Shown here: positions 16,200 to 28,700 of the stretch, in pieces
How the letters are laid out: every line of letters begins with the position of its first letter
How positions within the stretch are numbered: the first letter of the stretch is position 1
Origin: Reticulitermes speratus
Lineage: Eukaryota; Arthropoda; Insecta; Blattodea; Rhinotermitidae
Length of the DNA: 64,000 bases
Reading direction: 5' to 3'
NCBI GenBank assembly: GCA_021186555.1
Contig: JAJKFL010000031.1
Location: 23,928,452-23,992,451 of the forward strand
Notes under the pieces: model-generated
The model's database searches: none
What the model saw: only the letters and a program-made list of their open reading frames with translations
Told to the model about the DNA's origin: nothing
Made by a program: the position numbers and the translations under genes

Positions 16200-16345
16200 T
16201 GTCAGGTTTTAATGAAACTTGAATTTTCTCGACAGAGTTTCGCAAACTACTCAAATATCAAATTAAATGAAAATCCGTCCAGTGGTAGCCGAGTTGTTAC
16301 GTGCGGACGGACGGACAGACAAACAGACGTGACGAAGCTAATAGT
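16200..16345 (+). repeat. Probable dispersed repeat with GGACGGACAGAC tail
   Basis: ATGAAAATCCGTCCAGTGGT followed by CGGACGGACGGACAGACAAA resembles tails of interspersed elements common in insects. Related GGACGGAC runs occur at 13890 (inverted) and 27533. The class is not determined. Confidence 0.4.
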
Positions 16346-18149
16346 CACTTTTCGCAATTTTGCGAACGCCTCCAGACTGGCTTATAATACTGCTATTGCT
16401 GCTGCTACTACTACTACTACTGCTAAATCAGTATAGCTTTTAATGTTGAATCATGCATGAAATGGCTGGTCCCTGTCGAATTCAGCCGCCGTTCTGATTA
16501 ATTAGACTTAAGTCCAATGTGGGATGCAGTGAGATTTTATATTCGAAGAAAATTAGGTGTGATGGAGTTTTAGACTTCTAAGTACGGGGTATCTCCTTTT
16601 GTCGTGTCTCTGACCACGGCAGATGCCATAGAATATACCAGCTTTCTATACAATAAAGTTGCCTTTGTCGGGGACACGATAAAAGGGACACTCTATTTAG
16701 GAGCTTGGAAGGTTGAGTTTATAGTAAATGTCGAATTTCTTTCAAGCGTAGTTAACCAAACACACGTTCGTGTTGTTTCTCGGTTACTGGTCTGAAACTG
16801 CAAGATAAAACGTTGCGAAATGTATGTAAAACCTAGAGTTTAAGATATAATTGCATATATTACTGGCAACTCGGTTACGTCCCAGTTTCAATTTTCGGTC
16901 CGGAGATTTTTTCTAGGTTTTATTTAGTTTCCCCAGGAATGTATTGGACGGGAATTTAAAATAGACCACACCAGTTTATTCCAAATTCAGCATTTACAAT
17001 ATTGCGCTCATTAGGGGCCACAGGCGTACTCATATTATGTTAAATTTCATTTTCTTATTTTAATAAATAAGCCACCATAGACGCTGTGTGACGTATGTAG
17101 TTGAGTGTCTTTCTGGTGGTTTACTAACTTGACAAAAGTGGCATTGTTATTTTGTTATTGTTATATCGTGTTGTGTGAATTTGATTTTAACTGTACAACA
17201 CTGGACACTCTAATAGCTCCAATAGTAGGAGCTTAGGTGAGAATTGAATGCACCAAGCTGCCATGGCGAGCTATAAAATACCCTCTTCCGCATTCTGCGT
17301 TTCTGCAGTGTAAAGTATGCAGGAAGAGCAAGATTTGCCCATAATGCAGCGTCCTTTTGAATAAGAAGTTTCGCGTCTTTCATTTTCATATGGCACACAG
17401 AGGAACTGTGAAGTATAAGCAAAGACATACATTTCTCCTTGGTACGGTTTAATTCGGCACTGGATCTTACCTTTCTACTGCGCCATTCCTTCTGCCATTA
17501 ATTTTGCCAGACATTCACGTCTTCCAGACATTGCAAATTGATTGTGTTGTGAACGACAGCTATGTTGTATCTGAGCTTGCTTTAATGCTGCCTCTTTGAT
17601 GTGTGGATTTGAACTTTGCATATCATCACGTCTGCAAGTCCGAATATGGTTTATACAAAGGAGAAAAGAGAGGGTTTTGAGAGGAATTTTGTCTATTATA
17701 TTTCTTAGTAACATAAGCTGCAATGCGACTGGTGCTGTTGCTTTTAATCTGTGGTGGATTGAATAGGAGGGAGAATCGCAGCTATTGGGAGGGATATTTG
17801 CAGCGATGTCTGGCGTCTCGTGTCTGGAAAGGGAGAAACTCGAAAACGGGTAGAAATGTAGGGAACTCAGACCCCACAAGGGTATTATGTTCTGTTCAGA
17901 GGACGTGTTTCGCACTCATATTGTGACGGCGCAGACAGAGTTACGACACGTGTCTGAGTTGAACGTCCGTAAATACAATGCGCTCTTTCTTCGACCCTAC
18001 TTTAGAATTTCAGCATTTCTGCTATTTTCACATAAATTGGCGTGTTGTAATTACTGCAAAGTCACTTAATTTGTGTATTTTTGTAAGAACTCGATCGTTC
18101 GTAACTAATGTATTTCCGCTTTTATCTTTCGTTATATCGATTCCAGAAT
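16346..18149. other. No supported gene
   Basis: Contains a 146-codon minus frame (17475-17915) that I could not relate to any family and that lacks exon signals at its start. Confidence 0.45.
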
Positions 18150-18430
18150 TAAAGTTGTCCCTGTCCAAACCATGAAGGTATATGAGGTAGTAGAGGTATA
18201 GCTCCACTAATTCTTAACCTTGGCATTAGATGGAGGTGTCTGGTCATCTTCACGCCCCGACCTATTTATTTCAGGAGAAAGAGGCCACTGTTCCAATCGA
18301 ATGCGAAGGTTTTGGATTTCAGAGCCGGTCCGGACGTTTCGGAAAAGAGAAAAATCACTTCTGCTTGGAATCGAACCGCGATTATTAGTCGTCCGGGCTG
18401 TAGCCTGGTCACAGATCGCCCATCCATTCG
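18150..18430 (-). mobile_element. SINE-C, near full length
   Basis: Minus strand: tRNA-like head with B box GGTTCGATTCC (18365-18380), then CCGGACCGGCTCTGAAATC, ACACCTCCATCTAATGCC and GTGGAGCTATACCTCTA. The frames on both strands here are by-products. Confidence 0.8.
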
Positions 18431-19239
18431 CAAACATATAACATGAACAGAACTCATTGGAAGATGTTTAGGCTGTGTAGCTGATATGGCGTCACTGAAT
18501 AACATGAAATGTTCAACCCTCCGCCGTTTCATGGCAGGGAAAAAGGAGTAGATGCATTGTCCAGATGTTGCACTGTGTCTGTATCGGTGTGAAAAAGCCC
18601 ATAGACAATTTTGGTCAGTGTTTAATTCAGATCTCATTATCAGGACTTCGCCTTGCACACTGCCTGTCCATCTGCATTGTCTCTTTTATAAAAAATGTTC
18701 TTTATAATGTCCGTTTTTATAGCCTACATGTTTTGATTTAGACTTCTTGTATCTTTCGTCGGTTTATGATAAAATTATATGCGTAAAGTCCCTGAAGTGA
18801 AAAAGGAAAGGTATAAATTTCATCTGTGTCGGTTACCTTACTAACTGTCCGTCTGCTTCCATGGAAACCGGAAGTTCATTACCATGTTCACAGGGCAAGC
18901 TACTTGTCCCTGTCGTGAGCCAGATGAATCCAGTCCACGCGGCCCCACTCTACTTTCTTTTAGCTTATGTCGCTGTGGGTCATTTAAGACGTGTATTGCA
19001 TTCTGCATTTAACTGTCTAAATGTACATGAAATCGAATAATGTGTTAGAAAAACGCGTACAGTCTTAATTCATTCCCAATGTTTGTGAAACGTGATCGCT
19101 TATTTTTGGGAAAGAACCAAATAGAAGTTTCTGAACAGCAAGTGCTCAGGGAAACGTATGGACAGAAGGCGGATGGGGAATTTTCGATATTACATAACGA
19201 TGGTACTTGTTTGTGATTTATATAGGCCATTTAGTATTG

Positions 19240-19445
19240 TTAGGGTAGTGAAAGGAGAGAGCTTACGATGGGCCGTACATGTAGTTCGGACGGAGTGGGG
19301 CGGAGATAAAATGCACACGGAATTGTGATGGGAAGGCTTCTTGTTAAATGGGCACTTGGAACACGGAGATGGAGATGGGACGATAATATTAAAATGAATT
19401 ATAGGGAAGTATATTGTGAGGGTGAGAGGTGGATGGAGTAAGGTC
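19240..19445 (+). mobile_element. LINE-F remnant
   Basis: GGAGATGGGACGATAATATT and AAAATGAATTATAGGGAAG match the RRW-D-IKM-L segment of the LINE-F tail. The 3' tail is lost. Confidence 0.65.
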
Positions 19446-19935
19446 AGGATCGTTTCCAGTGGCGGACTGTGCTATTGTCGTTGTTGTGCTACAAGAGATT
19501 TTGTTTGTAGTAATGCGATACGTATATCTTATCGTAAATAATGTCATGAAACTACATGTTTTTGAGAGAAGCAATAAAACTTTAAATGAGCGTAAAAGCG
19601 TCTAATGATCCCTGTGAGAACGCATGTGTCCTGAAATCCTGTTCACTTGAGGTTTATTAAAAGTGAACCCTACTGCTGATTTCAATGCAGGAGTCAGTTC
19701 CATTATGTCATGAGAACCAAAGCAGGCTACATTCAGACTTGTTGATAAAAACAGTACGTAGATGAGGGTGTTTTGTTGCTGCGGTTGCGGGTTTGAGACC
19801 CATTCATGGCAGTATTTGTTGTTTGTTATCATGTTCTATTATCACAAACTCATCGTGTTACTGTCAGGCAAGGCATAGGGCGCGTTAAAACAGAGGCAGT
19901 GGGTTTGAAATGGGCGATATTACAGTGTGTGTGTA

Positions 19936-20314
19936 TTAGGGTTGCCCAGAAACTAATGTCCCTTCTTTATTCTAGTAAATATTTATTCCTAGATTATGAA
20001 CATTCACACATTTTCGTCCAGCAACCAGCGGTACTTCTGTCAACCGTAGCACTTCCATAAACATCGCAAAAGCTTTTGTCGATGTTTTCCACTGATTATT
20101 TCTCAACAACAAGAATGCTACCAGCACGTTGTTTGTAATGCGCATCGTTGATTGACTTCATTTTGAAGCGGTGCTGCAGTGTCGCTATCTGTCAAGATTT
20201 TATAACTTCGTACGTAAGTAATGCCCGGAAATGCAAATGTGTATCAGCGAAAACCTCTCATTTACTTTGTTACCAAGAAAGAAAAATGGGACATTACTCT
20301 CTGGACAACCCTTG
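19936..20314 (-). mobile_element. Internally deleted mariner-like transposon
   Basis: Inverted ends GGGTTGCCCAGAAACTAATG (left) and, read inward from the right, GGGTTGTCCAGAGAGTAATG match at most positions; TA flanks both ends. On the minus strand the interior (about 19970-20185) reads as a decayed N-terminal transposase piece: YKQRAGSILVVEK, a stop, then SVENIDKSFCDVYGSATVDR. The DDD/E catalytic part is gone, so it is a 379-bp non-autonomous remnant. Confidence 0.75.
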
Positions 20315-20519
20315 TAGAACTATACAAATAGTTCAGGCTTACCGGTTATGTGGTTTCTTACTAGACTTCTTTCATACAAAGAACCAATCACTAAGTGATG
20401 ATTGTAATTCCGTTTTTTTGTATAAAAATGTATAATTAAGCTCTTTTCCTCAAATACTGTTTGCCCTGTCGTTAAACCACAAGTTCAGGAATCATCCCTT
20501 GTACGCTCTCTTTGACTTT

Positions 20520-20924
20520 TTTTTCCCACTGGCTCAACAGCCCCTTGGGGGCCTAGGCCGCCTCATTGTTCGAGGCTTCACGATCACACTCAGACACACC
20601 ACATTCGGTAGGACTCCTCTGGACGAGGGACCAGCTCGTCGCAGAGACCTCTACCTGACAACACACAACACTCACAACAGACAGACATCCATGCCCTAGG
20701 CGGGATTTTTTTTTTTTTGCCTGTCCGGGGATTTTTCCCTTTGATCCATTTTTGTACTGTTTAAATCCTTTCGTCCTTCATGTCACTTTACGTTCCATAC
20801 TACCGTCCTTACAACAAACACAACACAAACATCCATGCCCTAGGTGGGATACGAACCCACGATCCTAGTAAGCGAGCGGCCGAAGACCCACGCCTTAGAC
20901 CGCACGGCCACTGGGATCGGCCTG
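20520..20924 (-). mobile_element. Composite SINE: B2 monomer + A-run + B1 tail
   Basis: Flanked once by TCTTTGACTTT (20509-20519 and 20925-20935), so it inserted as one unit. Minus-strand order: complete B2 (tRNA head GCCGATCCCAGTGG, B box GGTTCGTATCC, body with AAGTGACATGAAGGACG, 3' A-run) at 20924-20706. It is joined at ATCCCGCCTAGGGCATGG to a B1 tail that lacks the tRNA head (TCAGGTAGAGGTCTCTGCGA ... CCCAAGGGGCTG, A-run). Both ATCCC blocks carry the same TAGGG variant. Confidence 0.92.
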
Positions 20925-20935
20925 TCTTTGACTTT

Positions 20936-22007
20936 ACTCGACATAAAGCACAGATATTCCCCCGCAGTCACATAATGTGGGGCATGTTTTAAACCCAATA
21001 TATCTGTGTGTAACGTACTGTGCAATGTTGTTAGTGAACTCAGTACGCCCTGCGTGTGGGATGACGTTCAAATTACTGTGTACATGAACCTTGCACAGTT
21101 CCCTAAGCGGAAGAAGAGCACGGAGCATCAAATACTTGTCTTTTTATTGCACTTCGCTTTCCAGACCGCACAATAACCGAAAGATATCGCTCCGCTGTAA
21201 AAAGTCTAGTTTGATTTCGGAAGATTTCGTAACCGATTCCAGTGGCCAGTTATTCTGAATAGGATTTGGATGTCGTTCTGATTTTGCAAAAGGGGGTTTG
21301 TCTTTTATTCTCTATTTCTTCTGTCTTTCTTTTTTCCTTCCTTCCACACTTTCTTCCCTCCCTCCTTCTTTCATGCATTTATGCCTTCTTTGCCACATTC
21401 TCTTTTCTTCACTTCCTTCAGTAGCCTAGCCATAAAGCTGTACTTGTTTTCGGCAAGTAACCTGTTCACATATCGGCCGCTTTACCGACTAATCTGACTG
21501 AGAATTTTTGTGGTATTTTGGAGTCTGTCCAGACGATTGTTATGACAGTGTCTAGAAACAGAAAGTGATGTCTCTTTTACAGCGTTGTATGACGTGTCAA
21601 ACAAAAAGTGGTTGGGACACAGCGACTTCCCATTATACTTTCGTTTTCTTCCGTGAAAATAATACATAATATGGAATACAGAAGCAACTGATGAGAGTAC
21701 ACTGCGCATGGCTTTCTTGCTGAAATCTTTGGCGGTCGCAATTGTGTTTGTTGCTTATATGCAGTGAAACGTCTTAAAGACTTTGAGAGGTTCAGATGTC
21801 CCGTTCTGTGGATTTTGCAGTGGACATGTAAACATACAAAAAATAATTCGTACGATAGGAAAGGTCTTACTTTATAATGTCGGCCTGATTATTTCGATCG
21901 TAACCGCATAATTAAAACAGGAAGCTACAGTAATGCAAATATCCACTAATATATATATTTTACAGTTCACTGTGTTTTACACACTATTAATTTACATTGC
22001 CACCACG
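20936..22007. other. No recognisable feature; pyrimidine-rich 21300-21420
   Basis: A CTTCC/CTTTC-rich plus strand around 21310-21420; otherwise unique-looking. Confidence 0.5.
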
Positions 22008-22215
22008 GGGGCCGTGCGGTTAGTCGCCGGCCTGTCACCACGGAGGCGCGGGTTTATTTCCCAGGTCAGTCCATGTGGGATTTGTGGCGGAAAAAGTGGC
22101 ACTGGGACAGGATTTTCTCCGAGTACTTCGGTTTTCCCGTTAGTATTGTTCCATCAATGCTCCATACCAGTTAATTCATCTATTACCGACGCTGTATAAT
22201 CTTAGCAATTTACAG
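22008..22215 (+). mobile_element. SINE-A, head damaged
   Basis: GCCGTGCGGTTAGTCGCCGG lacks the ATGGCTCAGG A-box block. The B box reads GGGTTTATTTCC. The body is well kept (GTCCATGTGGGATTTGTGG, GAGTACTTCGG). Confidence 0.88.
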
Positions 22216-22704
22216 AGTCATTAAATAACACACGTAAAAACAACGCCACGAGTTTCTAATTGTATAGACAATGGTAAATTAATGCCTTTATTAAAAAGCT
22301 GCCAACCATAAACGTGATATTGTAACACAGACGAAAATCAGATTTAGTGGTTCGCCTTTCGTATATACAACATATTGAATTCCAGAGCGGGTTCAATTAC
22401 CGCTGATAAATTTCATACAATAATTCGAACGAAATATTTATTAGAATCGAATGGCGTGTATGGTTTATACATACTGCATTGATCCATTTAGAAATTACAA
22501 TACTCATATGAAATACATGTATATTTGTTACGCTCGGTGATTGCTGTTTTCTGCAACAATGTTTTGGCTTAGAAAGTCAACAGTATAATTCAGTGGCTGC
22601 CCCGCTGTACCGTTTAACACAAGTCACTAAAAATAGTGCTTAATAATCACTTGTTTATTTTACGCTGACGTAGGTCGTAGGTGTATATTTGACTTTAAAT
22701 ATTA

Positions 22705-23003
22705 AAACGGTAAAGCAATCCCATTACAGGCCTGGACAGACCCTTAGGGTTCCAGGATGTTGAGGCTCACAGATTTCTAGACAATCGGCACACGAAGGTG
22801 GTAAGTTGTCAGCCTACGCACGGCCGCATTTACTCCCCAGGAAATATTCCTGGTACTCATTTCTGTGAGACGACCCCAGGGCCATAGTGCGACCGAAACG
22901 ATTATGTCAAGGAAAAAATTCCAATGACACCATCGGGAATCGAACCCGCGACGTTCCGGTTTGTAGCGCAGTGCCTCAACCAACTGCGCCACCGCGTGCC
23001 CCC
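22705..23003 (-). mobile_element. SINE-D (tRNA-derived), full length with target-site duplication
   Basis: Duplication GACTTTAAATATTA at 22691-22704 and 23004-23017. Minus strand: head GGCGCAGTTGGTTGAGGC (A box), GCGGGTTCGATTCCC (B box), then a body unrelated to A, B or C (GGCCCTGGGGTCGTCTCAC, GAAATGAGTACCAGGAATA). The only D copy in the window. Confidence 0.9.
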
Positions 23004-23253
23004 GACTTTAAATATTACTGGCTGCATATTTTGGAACACAGGCATATCAAAATGTTGTACAGTCTGAAACACTCCAGGTATGGCGTGTTGTTTTGTGCAG
23101 TTCTTTTTTGACACGGTAAGGCAACGTCATAAGGCAAACTGCGGGCTCATTACCATCGGCACAAAAGCACATTGCAGGAACATGTCCTTAATTAATTCAG
23201 CTTGTTTCATAAGCTTATAATCTGTTTAAGGTTCACCTCAGCGTTATCTTATT

Positions 23254-23535
23254 GAGCCGGGTTAACATAGTCTGTGTAGTGATTCGACTTCAGGCTTGAC
23301 ACCCAAGGGATCATGGTTAGATTCCTGGCAGGGGACCCAAACCGGCTCTGGGTCCCACCCAACCTTCTGTTCAATGGATACCAGGGCTGATCGCCGGGAG
23401 TAAATCCTCCAGGCCTTGAAGCAGACCACCTACCTCATATAGTGCCGATGTTAAGAAAGTGTGGAGCCATACCCCCACTCCCTCATATGCCTTCACAGCA
23501 TAAATACGGAGAACTTTGTATTCAATGTCGTTTTA
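23254..23535 (+). mobile_element. SINE-C
   Basis: Weak head (GGTTAGATTCC B box), then CCAAACCGGCTCTGGGTCC, TTCAATGGATACCAGGG, GTGCCGATGTTAAGAAAG and CTCCCTCATATGCCTTCACA. Confidence 0.85.
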
Positions 23536-23713
23536 TCATCCGGCGTTTGATAGTCGTGAGGCTTACACTAAGAACGTGCTGTGTTTATTGTTTTTACGTT
23601 ACAAATTGATCATATAAATACTGCATCAGCAGCTGGGAAATTTTGTCAGCAGTAAATTCTTTTTTTGTTTTCTTTTCAATTTCTGCGTTCATCTTTTCTA
23701 GAACACAATGCTG

Positions 23714-23945
23714 ACGACCGCCTCACCACAGGCGGTTAGTCGTCGGCTTTTCGCCGCGGAGTCTCGGGTGCGAAAACAGCCTATCTCTCTGGGGGTTTGT
23801 AGTGGGCAAAGTGACAGTGGGACAAGTTTTCTCCAAGTACTTCGGTTTTCCTCTGTCAGTATCGTTCCACCAATTCTCCATAGTCTTTCTTTTATCCATT
23901 GCCGACGCTATGTAATCCTAGAAATTTCATAGTCATTTAATAACA
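23714..23945 (+). mobile_element. SINE-A, divergent
   Basis: AGGCGGTTAGTCGTCGGC, CAAGTACTTCGGTTTTCC, TCAGTATCGTTCCACCAA and GACGCTATGTAATCCTAG. The B box is altered to GGTGCGAAAAC. Confidence 0.85.
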
Positions 23946-24090
23946 TACTTAAAAACTTGCCCGAAACTGTATTTTGATTCTTTGTTGGTCTTTAAAAGTG
24001 AGACTGTGGTTAAACTGGATAAGCAGTTTAATGAAATCTCTTATAAACCAATAAAATTAGGTACAGTACGCGAAAATTCGGAATATGTTT

Positions 24091-24327
24091 TTAACCCTTT
24101 AAGGACGAGTGGTTACTTCAGTTACCGGGACTTTTAGCGTTCAGAAATCCTGCATTCTACTCACAGAGTGTATTGCTGAGATTTTTGTGGCTCTCAGAAC
24201 AATTAGCGATCATTTTCGTATACAGCACTAAGTGATTGATTTTATGTTGGTGACGAAGTGTTTACTGCGCGGTACGAACTGAATCTGTAAATGTAATTCG
24301 GGTCAGTTCACCTCTTTGAAGGGTTAA
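24091..24327. mobile_element. piggyBac-like MITE with TTAA target duplications
   Basis: TTAA at 24091-24094 and 24324-24327 bound a 229-bp element with ends CCCTTTAAGGACGA and (reverse complement) CCCTTCAAAGAGGT. No transposase. Its interior (GTTTACTGCGCGGTACGAAC) recurs at 10940. Confidence 0.82.
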
Positions 24328-25167
24328 CCACAGTGCAAAATGCTCAATTGAAATCTCGACAGATATTCTGCAATTTGGCCTAACATAGACATGGCTACTA
24401 CTCTGAATCCGTTCATTCCTTACATAAAGCACATACAATGAAATGGTGTTGGGGAGGCATCTGTCCATTCGCCTGCTTGCATTTTTTCTCCAAACTACGG
24501 ATTTCTATGAAGTTTGGTATTGTGTGGGTCTATATTAAATATTTTCGAAAGAATTTAATTTTGATTCATGTCAGTTCAATATAACCTTCAATTAACTTGA
24601 AGCACTGATCGATCTTGTTAATTTTTCTTGCAAACTGCTGATCCTGAAAATGGCACATAGAATGGGAAAGAGATTTTATTAATACCAAGAACTTTTATTG
24701 AAAGCAATTTTTATTATGAAGTAGCTCTATTAATATTGCCGTCTTCTGGAATGCGACGCCCTGTGGTCCAGTAAAGAATTACCAATGTTTAATAGGAACC
24801 CGATATTTACATCTTTTGGGTACGGGAGTGATTCAACCATGAAGATGGCGGCAACATGGGCAGACACTGTTGTTCTGTTTCAGGGCGGTATTAACGTATT
24901 TTCCCGGATTAAATGAGGCCTCTAACCTGAACCTCACTTACGACAGCCTGTAACCTCCTGTATATTCGAACCGTGTGCTGCCATATACACATCTATAGCA
25001 CTGCCATTACACCAGCCTGCTCGATGGAATTTTAAATAATTCTCGTGTAATGGCTAAGACATTTCTTTCTATAATAAAGTACGAACCTTGTAATTGGAAC
25101 GATATTCCAGTAAGGATGCTGGGGAAAGTTTCATTGTGTTTAGCAGACTCGAAGTTCACATAATGTA

Positions 25168-25432
25168 TTTTTTTTTGTATGGCTCGACAGCCATATATGG
25201 GCCTGGGCCTCCTCGTTTCGTCGAGGTTTCATGTCACACACATTTAGACACACCACAGTCGGTAGGACTCCTCTGGACGAGGGACCAGCTCGTCGCAGAG
25301 ACCTCTACCTGACAACACACAACACTCACAAGAGACAGAACATCCATGCCCCCGGTGGAATTCGAACCCACGATCCTAGTAAGCGAGCGGCCGAAGACCC
25401 ACGCCTTAGACCGCACGGCCACTGAGATCGGC
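25168..25432 (-). mobile_element. SINE-B1, full length with target-site duplication
   Basis: Duplication ACATAATGTA at 25158-25167 and 25433-25442. The head reads GCCGATCTCAGTGGCCGTGC, B box GGTTCGAATTCC, the B1 body is complete, and there is an A-run. Confidence 0.93.
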
Positions 25433-25444
25433 ACATAATGTAAT

Positions 25445-25740
25445 TAGGGAGATTAAATTAAGGAGATTGAGATTGGTGGAACATAGAGAACGTTATATGT
25501 GTACGATGCGCGTGCGGTATTTTTTTCGGAAAAGAGAAGGGCTGAGGCGATTGGGTAGAACTAGCTAGCAGTGTGAGTGCAATATTAAAATGAATCGTAT
25601 AGAAGAGAGGTACTTCAGTGTAGGGTCTAATGATTATGAATGTTGGGTTACTAATAAGCCGGAAATTTGTTGATCAGTTGGCAAACTGACAGAGTTTCAA
25701 GAAATGTCCTGCACTGTGAAGACAGTTAATTAGTTACACG
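25445..25740 (+). mobile_element. LINE-F remnant, strongly eroded
   Basis: GTGCAATATTAAAATGAATC and the decayed 3' tail (GAAATTTGTTGATCAGTTGG, AAGACAGTTAATTAGTTA). Protein-level readings are scattered over frames. Confidence 0.6.
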
Positions 25741-26879
25741 CAAATTCCAGTTTAAGTCGTTTGAAATATTCATTCTGAACTTCGCTCGTTTTAAGATTAT
25801 ACGAATAAGTGTGTCTCGTTGTGTTAGGCGCGGCTACATGCGGACTGTTAGGGGAATTTAAGATACTGTCAAAGGAACACGACACATTTTAGTTCCACCA
25901 TGATCCTATGCGCCTAAACCAAAGAGAATATGACGTATTTTGTACAGCTTTCTGCTACAGCTTGCGAGGTAAGCCTGTCCCTTCCGTATCAACCTTATCG
26001 TAATGTAACAAAACATGACGAAATAGGCATCCCTATACATTTCTTTTAATTATGAATAGAAAATTCAGATTGTAGCCTGTTTAAGTCTTACATGTTACCG
26101 AACGGCCAAAAAAAAGGTGTAGAATAAGGGAGAGAACGCATTGTCATCTTGGATGATGGAAAAACTTTGTTATTTAAGTTTCCGTAGAATGGAAGTAATG
26201 CGGAGGAAAACTTGGCCGAGTGGTTTTGTTTGTTTGTTGCTTATTCTGACTTGTGGAAATGAGTAGATTTTGTTATTTAATTAAGGAAGTTATTTCAGAT
26301 GGTGTTGAGCCCAGAATGCAGTGCCTGCCCTTCCAACTGTGTTGGCTTCAGTTTATGTTTTTTGACCATTTATGACAAATAATAAATTAATTTTCAAGAT
26401 ATTGGTCTTAGAGATATCACGCCATGTCTTTGGGTGAGTTCCTGAGGTTACAAAGGATCTTACCACATTCATATTAATTTTATTTTTCAGGGCTTTTTCT
26501 GATGTCAGCTGATATTAAAATATGCCAAAATTTTTATTGTCTTTATAGTTTTTGACCTGTAATTTATCTTCATAAGATTCTCTTCTGGGACTACTTGACC
26601 CTGAAGATAAAGCATAACGTCATTACAGTTGTGTTTACCAGTCAGCACTGCGTAACATTACAGATGACTTTAATATTCAGCAACACCGCTGTGAGAACCT
26701 CAGATCTGACTTTGGATATGCTTTATGTCCAAAATGCCGTTGCTTTGAACACACAAGAAGATGCGACAATGAGAGAAGGAATGTAAAAATGAGCTGCGGA
26801 AAAGACTTGGATCTAAGAGACTGTATCGAATATGAGGGCGCAGAAAATTACACGATGCTTAATCTACTACTTAGACTAT

Positions 26880-27190
26880 GTGGTGATTAAGCCAAGGACG
26901 GTCAGATGGGTGAGGCTTTCTGCAAACGTGGAAGAGATAAAAATGCCTAAACGTTCTAGTGGGGTATTGAGTGAAAGGCAGGAGACACATTCCTAGCAGA
27001 AAATGACCTTAGAGACATGGACTGAGAGTGTGGATTGAAGTCACCTTATGTAGGTTAGGGTGGACTAACTGGCTTTTTAAAAAAAAATGGTAAGGCGTTT
27101 TTGGTTCAATAATATCGGAAAATTTCTTGAGTAGCTCAAAAACATAAAATTGTTAAGAGGGTCTCTTTTAGTTATTTATGTAGTCAGGCA
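26880..27190 (+). mobile_element. LINE-F remnant, very old
   Basis: GTCAGATGGGTGAGGCTTTC echoes the MRWAGH segment. 27100-27175 keeps GGAAAATTTCTTGAGTAGCT and a decayed tail. Confidence 0.45.
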
Positions 27191-28240
27191 GACAGTTACA
27201 GCTTTTATATTCGCAATGAAGAGACTAATGCTGTTGATCTAAAACATGACAGATTCTAAATTTCGACTCGGGCATCCTAAAACCGACAGTTAAATATTAG
27301 GTTAAATCTTCATGTTTTGTGGCACTGCGGCTGGCGTGAAAGTTCACTGGAATATGCTCTAATGAAGCATGAGGTTCTGGGAAAAAACAGTGGGAGAAGA
27401 GACGGGGAACACCCTTGGGAAGGAGAAACTCTTTAGGAAAAATTCGCACAGAATTCGGCAAAAGAAAATATTGTAGGAAGAAGAGACATGGAACAAAAGT
27501 AGTAAAGTAAGCAACTAGAGACAGATATTGTGACGGACGGACGGACAGACGGAAGGATGGCTCTCCGGCTAGCTGCACGTGGGTAACGTTTTATTGGTTT
27601 CTGTTTGTGTTCTGCCGAATTTCGATGGCTGCAAGTTTCCGCGCTGGTGGGGCACTTCCTGCTTCTCCACTTCCTCTTTTATATATCCCTCGACGTCTTC
27701 CCTCACGTTGTTTGGACTCATAGATACCGAGATGCAAATCCTAACTGAACTCCACAGTTGAACCAGTGATGCAGGAAAAGGAGGAAATTCTAAAGGAACC
27801 ACAACGTAAGGGAATTTCTCACTCACAACGTGTGCAAATAAAATAATAGAATTGCATTCTTTCTCCGGGTGTATCTAGTGTGAGAGAGGAAAATGTATCA
27901 CCTTCCTTGTCGGCTTCACTTGTTCACACAGCCAAACACTGTCCATACTAATGCCTTTAACACGCTCAGGATATACCAGTCAAATACAGTATGGCTCCAG
28001 TATGATCAGTGTCACTCCAAAGCACCAGCAGAACCAGAAAGGGAAACGTGTATTTTGTAGTGTGAAATAGAGCTTGCCTGGTAGCCAAATGCGTTCTGTT
28101 TATGCTGCGTGCCTTATTCTTAAAGAGGCTTATGTATTATACGAATACGTGCACACCCACACCTTACTGTAAGGGAGGGGTCGGCCATTGGCAATGTTTG
28201 TACATGCACCGGACAACATACTCGTATATTAGATATGTGA
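27191..28240. other. No supported gene; purine-rich then CpG-containing segment
   Basis: Plus-strand purine bias at 27360-27560, then GGACGGACGGACAGACGG at 27533. The minus-strand frames 27297-27578 and 27569-27826 follow the skew and match nothing I know. Confidence 0.45.
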
Positions 28241-28320
28241 GTGGGATGCGAATCAACGTTTTTATTGTTCGGGGTGTAGAAACAGGACACGCCTTAGATC
28301 GCACAGCTGCTGTGATAGGT
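28241..28320 (-). mobile_element. SINE-B head fragment, old
   Basis: GTGGGATGCGAATCAACG corresponds to the B box and CACGCCTTAGATCGCACAGC to the A-box region of SINE-B in reverse. Confidence 0.6.
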
Positions 28321-28464
28321 AAAGTAACAAATTGCAGGAGAAATTTATGTAATAATGTGTTTTTTATGTTTCATACTATCTGCTTTTTAGACTGGATAAA
28401 TCGAAAACATAAAATTGCAGGATTCTTTTGAGAAACGTGTAAAAATGTCGGTTGAAAAATCTTA

Positions 28465-28700
28465 GGAGAAGAGACCGCATTTGAGGCCTAGTCGTGGATA
28501 GTAGGATATTATTAAAATGGTTGTTAGAGATTGATGGAAATAAAATGAGGACTGGATTAAGTGGCAGGAATAGTGGGCATTTGTGAAAGGGTTAATAAGT
28601 CGCCAGTTTCTATTAAACAACGGAAGTTCCTGAATAGCTAAGTAATGATCAATTTGCGGAAAAAACCCTTCTGAATGTAGTTAGCATGCAATGAATTAAT
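28465..28700 (+). mobile_element. LINE-F remnant
   Basis: GGATATTATTAAAATGGTTG, GAGGACTGGATTAAGTGG (DWI echo) and the eroded 3' tail GAAGTTCCTGAATAGCTAAG. Confidence 0.6.

Noticed and set aside
17475-17915. 146-codon minus-strand frame
   Set aside because: No family signature; composition and lack of exon signals fit chance. Left as unassigned.
22920-23000. tRNA gene
   Set aside because: Head of SINE-D: it continues into a SINE body and is enclosed by a 14-base target duplication.
27297-27830. Possible solo LTR (TATATAAAAG and AATAAA on the minus strand)
   Set aside because: No matching terminal bases, target duplication or second copy could be seen.
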